Origin: Cyanobacterium sp. HL-69
GTDB lineage: Bacteria > Cyanobacteriota > Cyanobacteriia > Cyanobacteriales > Cyanobacteriaceae
Assembly: GCA_002813895.1 (NCBI GenBank)
Contig: CP024912.1
Coordinates: 1,240,001 to 1,304,000, forward strand
Direction of reading: 5' to 3'
Length of the DNA: 64,000 nt
Shown: piece by piece, positions 1 to 9,925 of the stretch
Layout of the letters: the number at the start of each line of letters is the position of its first letter
Numbering within the stretch: position 1 is the stretch's first letter
Translations under genes and position numbers: made by a program
Notes under the pieces: generated by a model
Told to the model about the DNA's origin: nothing
The model's database searches: none
What the model saw: the letters and a program-made list of their open reading frames with translations, nothing else

Positions 1-179
1 TGGTTGGGGATACCCTGTATCTTGAAGTCCACGAAGATCAAGAACGTGGTAGATTTAGATCCAATCCCCGCCGCAAGTCTAATAATAACACTAATTTTAC
101 TCCTAAGTCTCATTCTAATGGTACTCCTCGCCCTCCCATTAAGAGACGTGGGCAAGTTAGTAAGCCTATTATCGAGTAG
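1..179 (+). CDS. 3' end of an unidentified gene (partial)
   Basis: The window opens inside a reading frame whose first full codon is at 3 and which runs 58 codons to a TAG at 177. The visible C-terminus begins with a strand-like stretch (GDTLYLEVHEDQERGRF) and continues as a basic tail rich in Asn, Ser, Pro and Arg that ends RGQVSKPIIE. Such a tail would suit a disordered nucleic-acid-binding end, but that is inference. A Rho-independent terminator lies 18 bases past the stop, which supports this frame over an overlapping hydrophobic frame from position 4. The family cannot be named from this fragment. Confidence 0.55.
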   Translation, partial: VGDTLYLEVHEDQERGRFRSNPRRKSNNNTNFTPKSHSNGTPRPPIKRRGQVSKPIIE

Positions 180-197
180 TTTTTCGGCTTTTCTTTG

Positions 198-225
198 CCC
201 AACAGCATTTACTGTTGGGTTTTTT
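198..225 (+). terminator. Rho-independent terminator
   Basis: Perfect 8-bp stem (CCCAACAG / CTGTTGGG) around a 6-base loop, followed directly by six T. It ends the partial gene at the window start. Confidence 0.85.
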
Positions 226-599
226 GTTGTCACCGACTTTAGGTTATACCATTATTGCTAAAATCAAACTCTCTCCCGTCCAAATCTTTGCCATGGGGGT
301 GTGTACCAGTACCAAAAATTTAAACATCAGGCATTGCTTAATCATGGTATGAAACATAATTGAATGATGCTAGAAATTAAAACATTAAAATATTATCACT
401 ATTCCCTGTTCTCGGCTTAAATGAGAAATCATATCTAAAATCAGCAATGTCAAATGTCATTTATTAATTTTTGATAACATTTCATTCTAATTTACTTTAT
501 ATTTTGTATTCTGATATACAGAAGTTTATTTAATTTTGCATGGTGAGTGTAGACTACAAACTTCGTAATCACAAGACTTTATATTTATGGAGTGCAGAG
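226..599. other. AT-rich intergenic region
   Basis: About 370 bases between the first terminator and the small gene at 600. I see no convincing reading frame, tRNA or strong hairpin. The only in-frame ATG upstream of 600 (at 540) has no ribosome binding site. Confidence 0.5.
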
Positions 600-833
600 A
601 TGTTAGTTAAATTAGCTACCACAACGGACAAGGTAAAATCGGATACTCCTTGTTGGAGTCCAGTATGTCATATCACCTATAATCGTGATTCATGGGTAAA
701 ACTGAATGAAGCCCCCAGTGATTATAGTCAAGAGGAAGCGTTGTTATTATGTGAAGAAAAAGCTGGTATTTGGGTAAGTTGGGTTCCGGGTTATGGTGAA
801 GTTGTTTTGGATAAAAGTGAGTTTTACTGTTAA
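600..833 (+). CDS. small conserved-looking hypothetical protein
   Basis: A 77-residue soluble protein that begins MLVKLATTTDKVKSDTPCW and ends DKSEFYC. I chose the ATG at 600 because GGAG lies seven bases upstream of it, while the in-frame ATG at 540 has no ribosome binding site. The sequence has several Trp and Cys residues, an acidic helix-like segment (SQEEALLLCEEKAG) and no membrane segment. It is a single-gene unit with its own terminator at 869-901. I do not recognise a named domain. The composition looks like a small cyanobacterial protein of unknown role, and no function can be assigned. Confidence 0.65.
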   Translation: MLVKLATTTDKVKSDTPCWSPVCHITYNRDSWVKLNEAPSDYSQEEALLLCEEKAGIWVSWVPGYGEVVLDKSEFYC

Positions 834-868
834 ACCTTATTTCAGTATTTATGAATAAAAAAATATTG

Positions 869-902
869 CTGTGAGGATATTTGTTACCTTGCAGTTTTTT
901 TG
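869..902 (+). terminator. Rho-independent terminator
   Basis: An 8-bp stem with two G-U pairs (CTGTGAGG / CCTTGCAG) around a 10-base loop, followed by seven T. It terminates the small gene ending at 833. Confidence 0.75.
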
Positions 903-1121
903 TTAAAGTGCGATCGCACCTTATCTTTACCTAAACAAAAAATTATCACTAAATTTAGCAACGACAAATAAATAAGAGAGTAATAAACCTACATTCGGAA
1001 TAAGCTGAAAGTATTATTTTCTCCTAGTCTGTAAACCTGGTAATTTCGTAGAAAGAAGGATAAAATAGCCTTAATACGAATAGAGTTTAAATTGTAATTA
1101 AGTTTTGGTTAGACAAATCTA

Positions 1122-3047
1122 TTAATTTTTACTTTGGTTATCCCATGCTTGTAAATAATATTGATACCGCTGTTTAAATTGATTAAAAGTCAAATCTTTG
1201 CTCCAAAATTCTACTAAACCATGTCCTAATGCCCAGGCTTCTTGATCAGGGGTGCCGTTATTTTCCACTAAAATTGTCCAAAGAGAGAGTAAATCAAAGG
1301 ATATTTTTTCATTATCATCACTGAGTAGATTGAATAAGTCATAGGCCAGTTGTAGTTTACCTATCACCACGGGTAATTGCTCTACGGGGATTCTTTCGGC
1401 TAGGATGTAGGCGAGTTGAGGGGAGCCTGTGGTGAGGGTAGAGACAAACTGTAATACTGGGCTTTTGAGCAGGGCAGTTAAACCTTGGCTAGTAGCCATT
1501 TGGAGGGTATATTTATCGATAATTTTGGCTGCGGCTAGGCTTCTGGCTTCTAGGTTACGGAAAAAACGAGCTAATCTGATTTGTTTGGCAGGGGCGATCG
1601 CCTTTAGAATATGAATAGCTAAAATATCATCATGCCAGGGCGCTCGGGAAATTTCCCCATAATTAGCGGTAACGATGGGTAAAACCTCCTCACAAAATGA
1701 GCCTAAATTTTCCTGACGATAACTCACCGCCGCCCGAATAGAAATCTCCTTTGGTTTATTGCCCCCTTGCCAATCATAGGGAGGTTGCCATTCCCGCACT
1801 GGACGCAGTCGATCAACTTGGGTTATCACGGTAAAAATAGGAATATCCTGCCCATCTTCTTGTAATTTAAGCAAAAAATCTTGATCCATTTGCAAAGCAG
1901 GATCAAGGGCTGGATTTAAAAGCAAAACAATATCTGCACGGCGAGAATAATCCAACACTTTTTCGAGGTATTCAGGACGATTTATTTGCTCATAGCCTGG
2001 GGTATCGAGGAGATTTAGCCTTTCCCCTGTGTTCGTTTTCCATTGATAACTTTTGATTTCCGTGGTGCTGGGCAAAAGGTCAACTTCTGCGGTTTGGGCA
2101 TTGAATAGGGTATTGATTAAACTACTTTTTCCTGCTCCTGTTCTACCTACCAATAGAATATTAACGGGTTTTTGTTTAATGTCTTCGGGTTTTTGAGCCT
2201 CTTCTAAAATTTCTTTGAGGGCTTTGGTTTTTTTCTCAGGAAGGCTTCTTTCTTGGGGTTGAAATTTATCAAGAGAGAGATTATCACCACCATATAATAA
2301 CGCCGTTTGATGGGCAAGATTTCCGAGGGCAACTTCCCTTATTATCTGACTGAGATTAATTAATAATTCTTGGTTGGCTTGTTGGGTGGTGCTATTACTA
2401 GCGACTTTGGTAAGGGCTACCGCTGGATTAAGTACCCATTGTGCCCAACTCCATACTTTCATCAATTTTCGGGCAGAGGGTTCTAGTTTGCGGTATATTT
2501 GATAACCCTGATAACCTTGGGCTATGGTGACTTGGTTGAGGGCAGGGGATAGTTGATTCATCCATTTATCCATATCATCCACTGTACCCCGAATTAAGGT
2601 ATAGGCTTGGGGTATGTAGATATTGAGGAGGGGGTATTTTTCCTCTGGGTAGTAAATAAGGGCGATCGCCTGTACTAAATCTTGACAACGTTGGAAAAAT
2701 AGTTGCAAATCTTCCCACATGGGGGGATCATCCTTGCTTTTTAGGATAATATTTTCTAAAGCTGACTCTAGCTGAGAGTAAATTTCGGGATCACTATTAC
2801 TAAAAGAAGGACTATTATCTAATTTTTCTTGGGCAGAGGCGATCGCACCTTCCACGTCAGGCATCAAAGGCTTAGTCCACCGAACTAACAACCAACGCCA
2901 CGCCACAAATAAAACCACAAAAATTGCCCATATCCAACTAATTCCCCATTGATTAATTTGTAACCCCGTTGCCACCACAAAAAATAAAATCAATATCACC
3001 GCGGGAGTAGCTAAAATTAACCATTGCCAAGATTTTAAACGAATCAT
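1122..3047 (-). CDS. membrane-anchored GTPase (MMR_HSR1-type)
   Basis: A 641-residue protein. Two hydrophobic segments near the N-terminus (about residues 8-28 and 36-54) anchor it in a membrane. A helical region follows to about residue 290. The G domain then shows a P-loop GRTGAGKSS near residue 300, DTPG near 347 and TQVD near 408, which are the G1, G3 and G4 motifs of Era/dynamin-like GTPases. The C-terminal 230 residues are helical and unassigned. GTP binding is well supported; the cellular role is not known, and membrane remodelling or stress sensing would be guesses. It stands alone on the minus strand, about 180 bases upstream of the leuS 3' end. Confidence 0.8.
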   Translation of the reverse strand: MIRLKSWQWLILATPAVILILFFVVATGLQINQWGISWIWAIFVVLFVAWRWLLVRWTKPLMPDVEGAIASAQEKLDNSPSFSNSDPEIYSQLESALENIILKSKDDPPMWEDLQLFFQRCQDLVQAIALIYYPEEKYPLLNIYIPQAYTLIRGTVDDMDKWMNQLSPALNQVTIAQGYQGYQIYRKLEPSARKLMKVWSWAQWVLNPAVALTKVASNSTTQQANQELLINLSQIIREVALGNLAHQTALLYGGDNLSLDKFQPQERSLPEKKTKALKEILEEAQKPEDIKQKPVNILLVGRTGAGKSSLINTLFNAQTAEVDLLPSTTEIKSYQWKTNTGERLNLLDTPGYEQINRPEYLEKVLDYSRRADIVLLLNPALDPALQMDQDFLLKLQEDGQDIPIFTVITQVDRLRPVREWQPPYDWQGGNKPKEISIRAAVSYRQENLGSFCEEVLPIVTANYGEISRAPWHDDILAIHILKAIAPAKQIRLARFFRNLEARSLAAAKIIDKYTLQMATSQGLTALLKSPVLQFVSTLTTGSPQLAYILAERIPVEQLPVVIGKLQLAYDLFNLLSDDNEKISFDLLSLWTILVENNGTPDQEAWALGHGLVEFWSKDLTFNQFKQRYQYYLQAWDNQSKN

Positions 3048-3127
3048 AGTTAACCTGAGTTCGGGATAAGGGGAAGGACAAATAGTAAGCTAAAAGTAAC
3101 AACAAATTTAAATTACTATATTGTCCT

Positions 3128-3232
3128 ATGTCTAATTTAGATGAATTATTCTGTCATGTCGATGATTGGGCTCAAAAATTTAAGCTCTTATGGCAAGAAA
3201 AATTTTTATCTAATGGGGTTATGCTAAATTAA
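3128..3232 (+). pseudogene. truncated transposase remnant (IS982/IS4-like N-terminus)
   Basis: A 34-codon frame from ATG 3128 encodes MSNLDELFCHVDDWAQKF and about 16 more residues, then stops where it meets the leuS stop codon. The ELFCHVDD start resembles, from memory, the N-terminus of a common cyanobacterial transposase group (usually ELFCxVDDFC). Those proteins normally run for several hundred residues, so only the beginning survives. A sequence at about 3053 (ACCTGAGTTCGGGATAAG) could be the terminal inverted repeat of the lost element. It overlaps the leuS stop by a few bases. Confidence 0.45.
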
Positions 3233-5832
3233 ACCACTACAAAGTTAACTAACTTATTTGGTACCACAATCACTTTTTTAATCTCTTTGCCTGTGATATA
3301 TTTTTGCGCAACTTCTGAATCTTGGGCAAACTGTTGTAACTCATCTTTAGTGGCGCCGGCAGGTACAGAAATAGTACCTCTAGTTTTACCCATAATTTGG
3401 ATAACGAGGGTAATTTCATCTACAGTTAAGGCTTCTTCATCTATCGCTAACCAAGATTGCAAATGCACCGATTGTGTATTCCCCAACTGTTGCCACAATT
3501 CTTCGCCGATATGGGGGGCAAAAGGGGCAAGAAGGAGGATAAGGGTTTCGATACCTTCTCTATACACAGGAGAGTTTTTATCTTTACTATCTCGCAGGGC
3601 GTTATTGAGTTTCATCAACTCGGAGACAGCGGTATTAAGTTGATAATCACCGTTTAAGTCTTCGGAGATTTCCTTAATAGCGGTATGGATTGCCCTTCTC
3701 AAGTCTTTTTCTGTTTTGCTTAGCTTAGATTTATCAATGGTTTTATTTTGGGCAGATTGAGGATTCTCGATAAATTCGTTAACCAATGTCCAAACTCGGT
3801 TGAGAAAACGGAATTGCCCTTCTACGTCGGCATCATCCCATTCTAAGTCTTTTTCGGGGGGTGCTTTGAAAAGGATAAACATTCTGGCGGTATCGGCACC
3901 GTATTTGGATAAAACTATTTGAGGATCTACCCCATTATATTTTGATTTGGACATTTTTTCGTAAAACACCGAAAGGCGATCGCCCGTAGCCCTATCATAG
4001 TAAACGGTTTCGGTTTTACCTTGCTCGTTGGTTTCTTCTTTTTCCTCAATATTTTCAGGGAGAATATACTTACCAGTGACAGGATTTTTATAGGTAATCG
4101 CTTGTACCATCCCTTGGGTTAAAAGACGCTTAAAAGGCTCATCCACATTCACCAAACCCCTATCCCTGACTACCTTGGTAAAGAAACGGGAATAAAGAAG
4201 GTGTAATATGGCGTGTTCAATACCACCTACATACTGATCCACCCCCATCCAATTGTTCACCCTATCAAGGCTAAAAGGCTCATGTTCGTTGTTTGCGTCG
4301 GTATAACGAAGAAAATACCAAGAAGAATCAATAAAGGTGTCCATGGTGTCTGTTTCCCGTTTCGCAGGAGTACCACAACTAGGACAAGGCACATTAACCC
4401 AGTCTTCCATTTTAGCGAGGGGAGAGGGGCCACGACCAGAAAATTCTACTTGCTCAGGTAATTTTACGGGTAAATCTTTATCAGGTACAGGTACCGTACC
4501 ACAATTGGGGCAATGGATGACAGGAATAGGACAACCCCAATATCTTTGACGGGAGATTAACCAATCACGGAGACGATACTGGATGCGTTTTTTTCCGTAG
4601 CCTTGATTTTCAGCAAATTGAATCACTGCATTTTTACCTTTCACCGACTGCATTCCCGTAAAGCAACCAGAATTAATCATAGTACCTGCTTCGGTGTAGG
4701 CTTTCAATAGACACACATCCCCGTTATCAGCATCATCAGGCAAAATAACGACTTTGATGGGCAAGTCATTCTCTTTGGCAAATTTGAAGTCCCTGACATC
4801 GTGGGCTGGTACCCCCATTACTGCTCCTGTACCATATTCATATAGTACATAGTTGGCGATCAGGATGGGAATTTCTTCCCCTGTAAAGGGATTGATGACT
4901 TTACCCCCTGTCAAGACTCCTTTTTTGGGTTTATCATCAGCGGTGCGATCGATTTCGCTTTCGGCGCTAACTTCTTTTATAAAGGCTTCTACGGCTTCTT
5001 TTCTATCGGGGGTAGTGACTAGGGGGGTTAAAGGATGTTCGGGTGCCAATACCACATAGGTTACACCATAGACGGTGTCGGGGCGGGTAGTGAAAACAGC
5101 AATTGTTTCCTCTTTATCCATAACAGGAAATTCGAGGTAAGCCCCCACCGATTTACCTATCCAATTTTCCTGCATGGTTTTCACCCTTTCGGGCCATCCT
5201 TCTAGTTGAGATAAATCCTCTAAAAGTTGCTCTGCATAGTCGGTAATTTTCAAAAACCATTGTCTCAATAGCTTCCTTTCTACCTTCGCCCCACTACGCC
5301 AAGAATAACCATCTCCATCTACCTGCTCATTGGCTAAAACCGTTTGATCAACGGGATCCCAGTTTACGGCGGCTTCTTTTTGATATGCTAAACCTGCTTG
5401 ATAAAATTGTAAAAATAACCACTGTGTCCATTTATAATATTCTGGAGAACAGGTAGCAACTTCCCTATCCCAATCGATGGATAGTCCTAGTTGTTGTAAT
5501 TGCGATCGCATTTGGTCTATATTTTGAAAAGTCCAAGTAGCAGGAGGAATTCCCCTATCAATGGCAGCATTTTCTGCGGGTAAACCAAAGGCATCCCAGC
5601 CCATAGGATGTAACACCCGACGCCCATTCATGCGTTGAAAACGGGCAATAACATCAGTAATCACATAGTTGCGCACATGGCCCATATGTAGCTTTCCTGA
5701 AGGGTAAGGAAACATGGAAAGGGCATAAAATTTGGGTTTATCGCTATTTTCTTCGGTTTTATATAGTTCGTTTTCTGTCCATTGCTGTTGCCATTTATTT
5801 TCTACATCACTGGCTTGATAAGGAGATTGCAT
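3229..5832 (-). CDS. leuS: leucyl-tRNA synthetase
   Basis: An 867-residue class I synthetase that charges tRNA-Leu in the cytoplasm. The HIGH-type motif is [16 protein letters not shown] (HMGH at residues 49-52) and the KMSKS loop is intact near residue 627. The CP1 editing domain includes [20 protein letters not shown] and [10 protein letters not shown]. Zinc-type Cys pairs (HCPNCG and CPSCG) lie between residues 430 and 500. Length is normal for bacterial LeuRS. The gene is single, with no obvious operon partner. Its last codons abut a transposase remnant, so an element appears to have inserted and decayed just past the stop. Confidence 0.97.
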   Translation of the reverse strand: MQSPYQASDVENKWQQQWTENELYKTEENSDKPKFYALSMFPYPSGKLHMGHVRNYVITDVIARFQRMNGRRVLHPMGWDAFGLPAENAAIDRGIPPATWTFQNIDQMRSQLQQLGLSIDWDREVATCSPEYYKWTQWLFLQFYQAGLAYQKEAAVNWDPVDQTVLANEQVDGDGYSWRSGAKVERKLLRQWFLKITDYAEQLLEDLSQLEGWPERVKTMQENWIGKSVGAYLEFPVMDKEETIAVFTTRPDTVYGVTYVVLAPEHPLTPLVTTPDRKEAVEAFIKEVSAESEIDRTADDKPKKGVLTGGKVINPFTGEEIPILIANYVLYEYGTGAVMGVPAHDVRDFKFAKENDLPIKVVILPDDADNGDVCLLKAYTEAGTMINSGCFTGMQSVKGKNAVIQFAENQGYGKKRIQYRLRDWLISRQRYWGCPIPVIHCPNCGTVPVPDKDLPVKLPEQVEFSGRGPSPLAKMEDWVNVPCPSCGTPAKRETDTMDTFIDSSWYFLRYTDANNEHEPFSLDRVNNWMGVDQYVGGIEHAILHLLYSRFFTKVVRDRGLVNVDEPFKRLLTQGMVQAITYKNPVTGKYILPENIEEKEETNEQGKTETVYYDRATGDRLSVFYEKMSKSKYNGVDPQIVLSKYGADTARMFILFKAPPEKDLEWDDADVEGQFRFLNRVWTLVNEFIENPQSAQNKTIDKSKLSKTEKDLRRAIHTAIKEISEDLNGDYQLNTAVSELMKLNNALRDSKDKNSPVYREGIETLILLLAPFAPHIGEELWQQLGNTQSVHLQSWLAIDEEALTVDEITLVIQIMGKTRGTISVPAGATKDELQQFAQDSEVAQKYITGKEIKKVIVVPNKLVNFVVV

Positions 5833-5946
5833 AATTTATATTGAACTTTAACTATAATTATTTAATTTAATCAATCTTCTATCTTACAGCGGTTTTTCAA
5901 CCTATACTAATCAATAATGTCGGAGTAGCATATATCTTTGATTTTT

Positions 5947-6138
5947 TCACAAAAGATCATCTTCAATCCATTTTTTGCCTTGATTTTCTGCCAACTCTGC
6001 CGTCTCAAAAAAATTAACTTCCTGTACAACTATGCCTTCAGAAGTTACCGCCCTAAATTCCCATAATTTATCAGGATGATAACCCACAATTAAAAGATTT
6101 TTACCCACATGATTGACACAATAAATTTTTTGATACAT
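5947..6138 (-). CDS. small hypothetical protein
   Basis: I chose the ATG at 6138, giving 63 residues that begin MYQKIYCVNHVGKNLLIVGY. The longer frame to a TTG at 6183 adds 15 residues with no ribosome binding site. The product is soluble, with alternating strand-like segments and an acidic C-terminus (KKWIEDDLL). It is divergent from the membrane protein at 6221, so the two may share a short intergenic promoter region. I do not recognise the family. Base composition matches the neighbouring core genes, which suggests a resident rather than a foreign gene. Confidence 0.55.
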   Translation of the reverse strand: MYQKIYCVNHVGKNLLIVGYHPDKLWEFRAVTSEGIVVQEVNFFETAELAENQGKKWIEDDLL

Positions 6139-6220
6139 TGCTTTTTCTTGGTGAACCATAAAGATGTTAATATTTTTTAACAAACAACTATCATCAAAAT
6201 AACAAAATTTTTATAAAACC

Positions 6221-6595
6221 ATGTACACATTACCCCACCCCCCTTTAGTTTTATTAGCTATGGGTTTTTTTATTGGAATTACCTGTGGTTTAGCTTTTGA
6301 ATCTTCTTTGAAAATAAAAGTCAATTACTGGAGTAATCAAGGCAAAAAAGGAATAAAAACGGATATGTCGGAGATTTCTGTTTTACAAATACCTTTTCTT
6401 GGCATTTGTTTAGGTATTTGTATGTTTTTAGCCGCAGGACTAGAAATTTTTACCTACAATCGTGTTTTGTCCTACGGAGTTTCTTTACCTCTGACTATTT
6501 TTATTGGTGTATTGATATGGGTACAACTTAGAAAGCTAATTGTACAACTTTTAGAGGGCGGTTCTGAAGCTATTGATTTAGATTCTTATTTTTAA
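6221..6595 (+). CDS. hypothetical three-helix membrane protein
   Basis: A 124-residue protein with three hydrophobic segments, at about residues 8-27, 55-77 and 84-104. A polar Lys-rich loop (residues 30-50) separates the first two, and an acidic tail (EGGSEAIDLDSYF) follows the last. It starts with ATG at 6221 and is transcribed away from the gene at 5947-6138. The features indicate an integral membrane protein, probably of the plasma or thylakoid membrane. No catalytic motif or named family is recognised, so no function is proposed. Confidence 0.65.
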   Translation: MYTLPHPPLVLLAMGFFIGITCGLAFESSLKIKVNYWSNQGKKGIKTDMSEISVLQIPFLGICLGICMFLAAGLEIFTYNRVLSYGVSLPLTIFIGVLIWVQLRKLIVQLLEGGSEAIDLDSYF

Positions 6596-6677
6596 CTAAA
6601 TGGCAAAGTATCCCCACATTAATCAAATCCTGATGTAGCGGATACATTTTGTCCTGTCAATGAATATATTTAATTCT

Positions 6678-7865
6678 CTATATGGCACCATCTTGGGCGA
6701 TAAAGGTGCGATCGCACGGTAGGGATGCAACGGCTTGGGTGAGGGTGAATTCAGCGTCTAAAATACGTTGTTTGAGAGTTTGGGCAACCTGACGGGAGAG
6801 ATATAAACTAGCCACGGAAGCTACTCGCACCACTTGCCCTTCTATCTTAATTTTCCCACTCTTGAGGTGGGCATAACTAGCTAACCCAAAACTAGGACGC
6901 ACCCGACGGGGAATAGAAAAATCCATCACTGGTGCCACAATATCTTTATCATCCACAGCACAGTTAGCAACAATTTTTTCACTTAGCAGGGGAATGGGAA
7001 TACCTACCCCCAACATCAAGGATGAACCATAATTTTTGAAATAACAACCCCTAACCCATTCATGACTCATCTGTTTGGCATCTCCCACCAAAGCCACCGT
7101 AGAGGCAGGACCAATGGGGGTGCGATTTTCTCGTCTCTTTTGTAGGGGGAAATTTTGGGTGCCTTCCCATGCGATGTAACCTTCTGCTCCCCCTAAAAAT
7201 ATTTTGGTACCAATGCCCACCACTTCCAAATCGGGGTCATTTAACAGGGGAGACATAGCGCCCACGCTCGAATATACGGCGTTGCCAAGACGGGGCAATA
7301 ATGGGCCTAAGTAGGTGTATAAAGTGCGATCGCCCCCATTCACCCCTACAATAAAGTTTTGATACAAATTTCGAGGGTTGTATAAGTAAAACTGATTAAT
7401 AGAATCCATGGTGATGGTGGACTCAAAGGAAGCTCTAGGGTAACAGTCCGTTACCTGTCCCACTGCTTTTATCGGTACAGCCTTCCCCGCAATTAAATCT
7501 TCTATCACATGGGCCCCTCCCCTTTCAGGTAAATTAGAAGGTACGTTATCCCCTAACTCTTTATTACTGCCATATTCAGAAGGTACCGTTGCACCCAAAC
7601 ACAGATCCACTGCCCCAAATCCTGCATAGGTAGGTACTCCATCGAGCCAACACTGACGAATTTTGATGGGGGGGTCTGTATGACCGAGGTTAATGATTGC
7701 CCCCGATGACTCCATGGGTTCAAAGGTACCCGTACAAACTACATCTATTTCTTGATAAGTTTTGCTTATACCTTGTTTTTTTACTTTACTTTTTAATTCT
7801 TCAATGGTGCAAACTTTTACGGTGCGATCGGCTATTTTTTCATTAATTTGGGCAACAGTGCGCAT
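6678..7865 (-). CDS. homocysteine biosynthesis protein (DUF39/HcyBio family)
   Basis: A 395-residue cytoplasmic protein of the COG1900/DUF39 family, which in methanogenic archaea takes part in making homocysteine from aspartate semialdehyde and a sulfur source. Conserved-looking features are VVCTGTFEPMESSGAIINLG near the N-terminus, GFGAVDLCLGAT, and a Gly-rich core (GVGIPIPLLSEKI). It has no C-terminal CBS or ferredoxin domains, which some archaeal members carry. The Cys in VVCTG is a plausible catalytic residue by position, but that is inference. It is a single gene. What it does in a cyanobacterium with standard sulfur metabolism is not settled by sequence. Confidence 0.8.
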   Translation of the reverse strand: MRTVAQINEKIADRTVKVCTIEELKSKVKKQGISKTYQEIDVVCTGTFEPMESSGAIINLGHTDPPIKIRQCWLDGVPTYAGFGAVDLCLGATVPSEYGSNKELGDNVPSNLPERGGAHVIEDLIAGKAVPIKAVGQVTDCYPRASFESTITMDSINQFYLYNPRNLYQNFIVGVNGGDRTLYTYLGPLLPRLGNAVYSSVGAMSPLLNDPDLEVVGIGTKIFLGGAEGYIAWEGTQNFPLQKRRENRTPIGPASTVALVGDAKQMSHEWVRGCYFKNYGSSLMLGVGIPIPLLSEKIVANCAVDDKDIVAPVMDFSIPRRVRPSFGLASYAHLKSGKIKIEGQVVRVASVASLYLSRQVAQTLKQRILDAEFTLTQAVASLPCDRTFIAQDGAI

Positions 7866-8049
7866 AGATAATTAACTATTGTGTTTGCGGGGCTAAGGCT
7901 CAATGAAAAATTGAACTTTAATTCATTTTATCCTGATTACAACTCAAAAGAGGCTCTTTCTAAACACTAACTTGTTATCAGTTTATTTAATTTATCAAGG
8001 CGATACGAACCGATTACTGATGATAAATAATTTATTGATAATGTACAGA

Positions 8050-8075
8050 CAAAAAAAGCACCCCAAGGAGTGCTA
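8050..8075 (-). terminator. terminator of tRNA-Asp
   Basis: Read on the minus strand, AGCACTCC and GGGGTGCT form a hairpin followed by seven T, about 15 bases past the tRNA 3' end. Confidence 0.8.
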
Positions 8076-8088
8076 GTTTTTTTTCTTA

Positions 8089-8162
<74 letters not shown>

Positions 8163-8183
8163 TCGTTGCGTTCAACATTATCT

Positions 8184-8212
8184 ATGTTAACGAACGGTTA
8201 AAATTTTGTCAA
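8184..8212 (-). promoter_or_regulatory. promoter of tRNA-Asp
   Basis: On the minus strand TTGACA (8207-8212) is separated by 17 bases from TAACAT (8184-8189), about 22 bases before the mature tRNA 5' end. This fits a sigma-70-type promoter for a stable RNA. Confidence 0.7.
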
Positions 8213-8277
8213 GAAATTTACAAAAAATATTCTTATCCCTTCGTCTCTTTATCCCTTGTGGATAAAATACAGAAATC

Positions 8278-8305
8278 TTGACTTACAATTGGTTAAAAAT
8301 ACAGT
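8278..8305 (+). promoter_or_regulatory. possible promoter of argG
   Basis: TTGACT at 8278-8283, a 16-base spacer and TACAGT at 8300-8305, about 48 bases before the argG ATG. The match to a sigma-70 consensus is fair only. Confidence 0.35.
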
Positions 8306-8352
8306 TATTGTTACAATAACCCTTTAGTCTTATCTGAAACAGAGTAAAATTT

Positions 8353-9567
8353 ATGAGTCGTGCCGAGAAAGTCATTTTAGCCTATTCCGGGGGAGTTGAC
8401 ACTTCCGTATGTATTCCTTACCTAAAAAAAGAATGGGGTGTAAAAGAAGTCATTACCCTTGCGGCAGATTTAGGACAGGGAGAAGAATTAGGACCTATAC
8501 AAGCCAAGGCTCTTAAATGTGGTGCAGTAGAGTCTTTGGTGGCCGATGCTACGGAAGAGTTTGTGACTAACTATGCTTTCCCTGCCATAAAAGCTAATGC
8601 TTTATATGAAAACCGTTATCCTCTTTCCACTGCCTTAGCTCGTCCCCTCATTGCTAAGTTGTTAGTGGAAGCTGCCGAAAAGTATGGTGCTGATGCGGTT
8701 GCCCATGGTTGCACAGGAAAAGGAAATGACCAAGTTCGTTTTGATTTAGGTATTACTGCCCTCAATCCCAATATTAAAATTTTAGCTCCTGCTAGGGAAT
8801 GGGGTATGAGTCGTGAAGATGCGATCGCCTACGGGGAACAATTTGGTATCGAAGCCCCGGTCAAAAAATCCTCTCCTTACAGCATTGATCGTAACCTATT
8901 AGGGCGTAGTGTGGAGGCTGGCCCCTTAGAAAACCCTATGACAGAGCCTCCCGAAGAAATTTACGCCATGACAAAATCGGTTATGGATGCCCCTAATGAG
9001 CCTGAATATTTAGAAATTACCTTTGAACAAGGAACAGCCGTAGCGGTTAATGGTGTTGCTCTTCCTCCTGTTGCCCTAGTTACCAAAATTAATGAAGTGG
9101 CTGGTAATCATGGGGTAGGACGTATCGATATGATTGAAAACCGAGTAGTAGGTATCAAATCTCGGGAAATCTATGAAGCCCCTGCTCTTTTAGTGCTTAT
9201 CAAAGCCCATGAGGACTTAGAAAGTTTAACCCTCACCAGTGATGTAACCCATTATAAAAGAGCCCACATTGATGAAACCTATAGTCGCATGATTTATGAA
9301 GGGTTATGGTATAGCCCCCTCAAAAATGCCCTCGACGCCTTCATCGAAGAAACTCAAAAAAGAGTCAGCGGTACAGTACGCATCAAATTCTTTAAAGGTA
9401 ATGCTACCATCGTAGGTAGAACATCCCAGTATTCTTTGTATGACTCCGAATTATCTACTTACGGAGAACAAGATCAATTTGATCACAAAGCCGCTGAAGG
9501 ATTTATCTATGTTTGGGGTTTATCCACCAGAGTTTGGGCAGAAAAAACCCGTTCTTTGGAAAGTTAA
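8353..9567 (+). CDS. argG: argininosuccinate synthase
   Basis: A 404-residue enzyme that joins citrulline and aspartate with ATP to give argininosuccinate, the penultimate step of arginine synthesis. The N-terminal PP-loop reads [11 protein letters not shown] (about residues 9-19). [13 protein letters not shown] (about 119-131) is the citrulline/aspartate-binding segment, and [13 protein letters not shown] is also typical. Length is normal. It is preceded by the divergent tRNA-Asp and followed, 11 bases on, by the convergent small membrane protein gene. No arginine operator could be recognised upstream. Confidence 0.97.
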   Translation: MSRAEKVILAYSGGVDTSVCIPYLKKEWGVKEVITLAADLGQGEELGPIQAKALKCGAVESLVADATEEFVTNYAFPAIKANALYENRYPLSTALARPLIAKLLVEAAEKYGADAVAHGCTGKGNDQVRFDLGITALNPNIKILAPAREWGMSREDAIAYGEQFGIEAPVKKSSPYSIDRNLLGRSVEAGPLENPMTEPPEEIYAMTKSVMDAPNEPEYLEITFEQGTAVAVNGVALPPVALVTKINEVAGNHGVGRIDMIENRVVGIKSREIYEAPALLVLIKAHEDLESLTLTSDVTHYKRAHIDETYSRMIYEGLWYSPLKNALDAFIEETQKRVSGTVRIKFFKGNATIVGRTSQYSLYDSELSTYGEQDQFDHKAAEGFIYVWGLSTRVWAEKTRSLES

Positions 9568-9578
9568 TTGCATCGTTA

Positions 9579-9827
9579 TTAGTGGGGGATGACATCGGTT
9601 AATACACCGCCAATCAATGCCCCTGCAACGATAATTCCAATTAAGGTATTTGTAAAAAATCTACCAGCTTCGGGGTTAAATCCGAGGCTTTTGTCTTCTT
9701 TACCTGCAGTGAAAAATAGTGACCATGCTTGGTTTGCACTAATATCCTTAAAGTCGTTGAATTCTGAGCGAAATACGACAGGTGCGAATAAGTCTCTGTT
9801 GTTGGTAGCTGTTAAATCGTTATTCAT
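9579..9827 (-). CDS. small protein with one C-terminal membrane helix
   Basis: An 82-residue protein. A polar N-terminus (MNNDLTATNNRDLFAPVVFR) leads to an aromatic middle (ANQAWSLFFTAGKEDKSLGF). One hydrophobic helix follows at about residues 58-77, with a short tail. The shape recalls small photosystem or NDH accessory subunits, but I cannot match it to a named one. The upstream region is AT-rich and contains an inverted repeat at 9893-9925. It converges on argG with only 11 bases between stops. A thylakoid location is inference. Confidence 0.65.
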   Translation of the reverse strand: MNNDLTATNNRDLFAPVVFRSEFNDFKDISANQAWSLFFTAGKEDKSLGFNPEAGRFFTNTLIGIIVAGALIGGVLTDVIPH

Positions 9828-9892
9828 AATATATATAATTGCTTTTTCGTTCTACATTCACAATGTAACAAAATATTACAATTCCTTGCGTT

Positions 9893-9925
9893 CGGTTGAC
9901 ACGAACCCTTAAGTGTGGTCAACCG
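9893..9925. promoter_or_regulatory. 33-bp inverted repeat upstream of the small membrane protein gene
   Basis: CGGTTGAC at 9893-9900 is exactly complementary to GTCAACCG at 9918-9925, with two further pairs inside after a one-base bulge. It lies between the alaS 3' end and the small gene's start. No T tract follows on either strand, so an operator or leader hairpin is more likely than a terminator. Confidence 0.4.

Noticed and set aside
4-261. 85-codon hydrophobic frame at the window start
   Set aside because: The alternative frame 3 ends at 177 right before a terminator and gives a typical basic C-terminal tail; the hydrophobic frame runs through the terminator.
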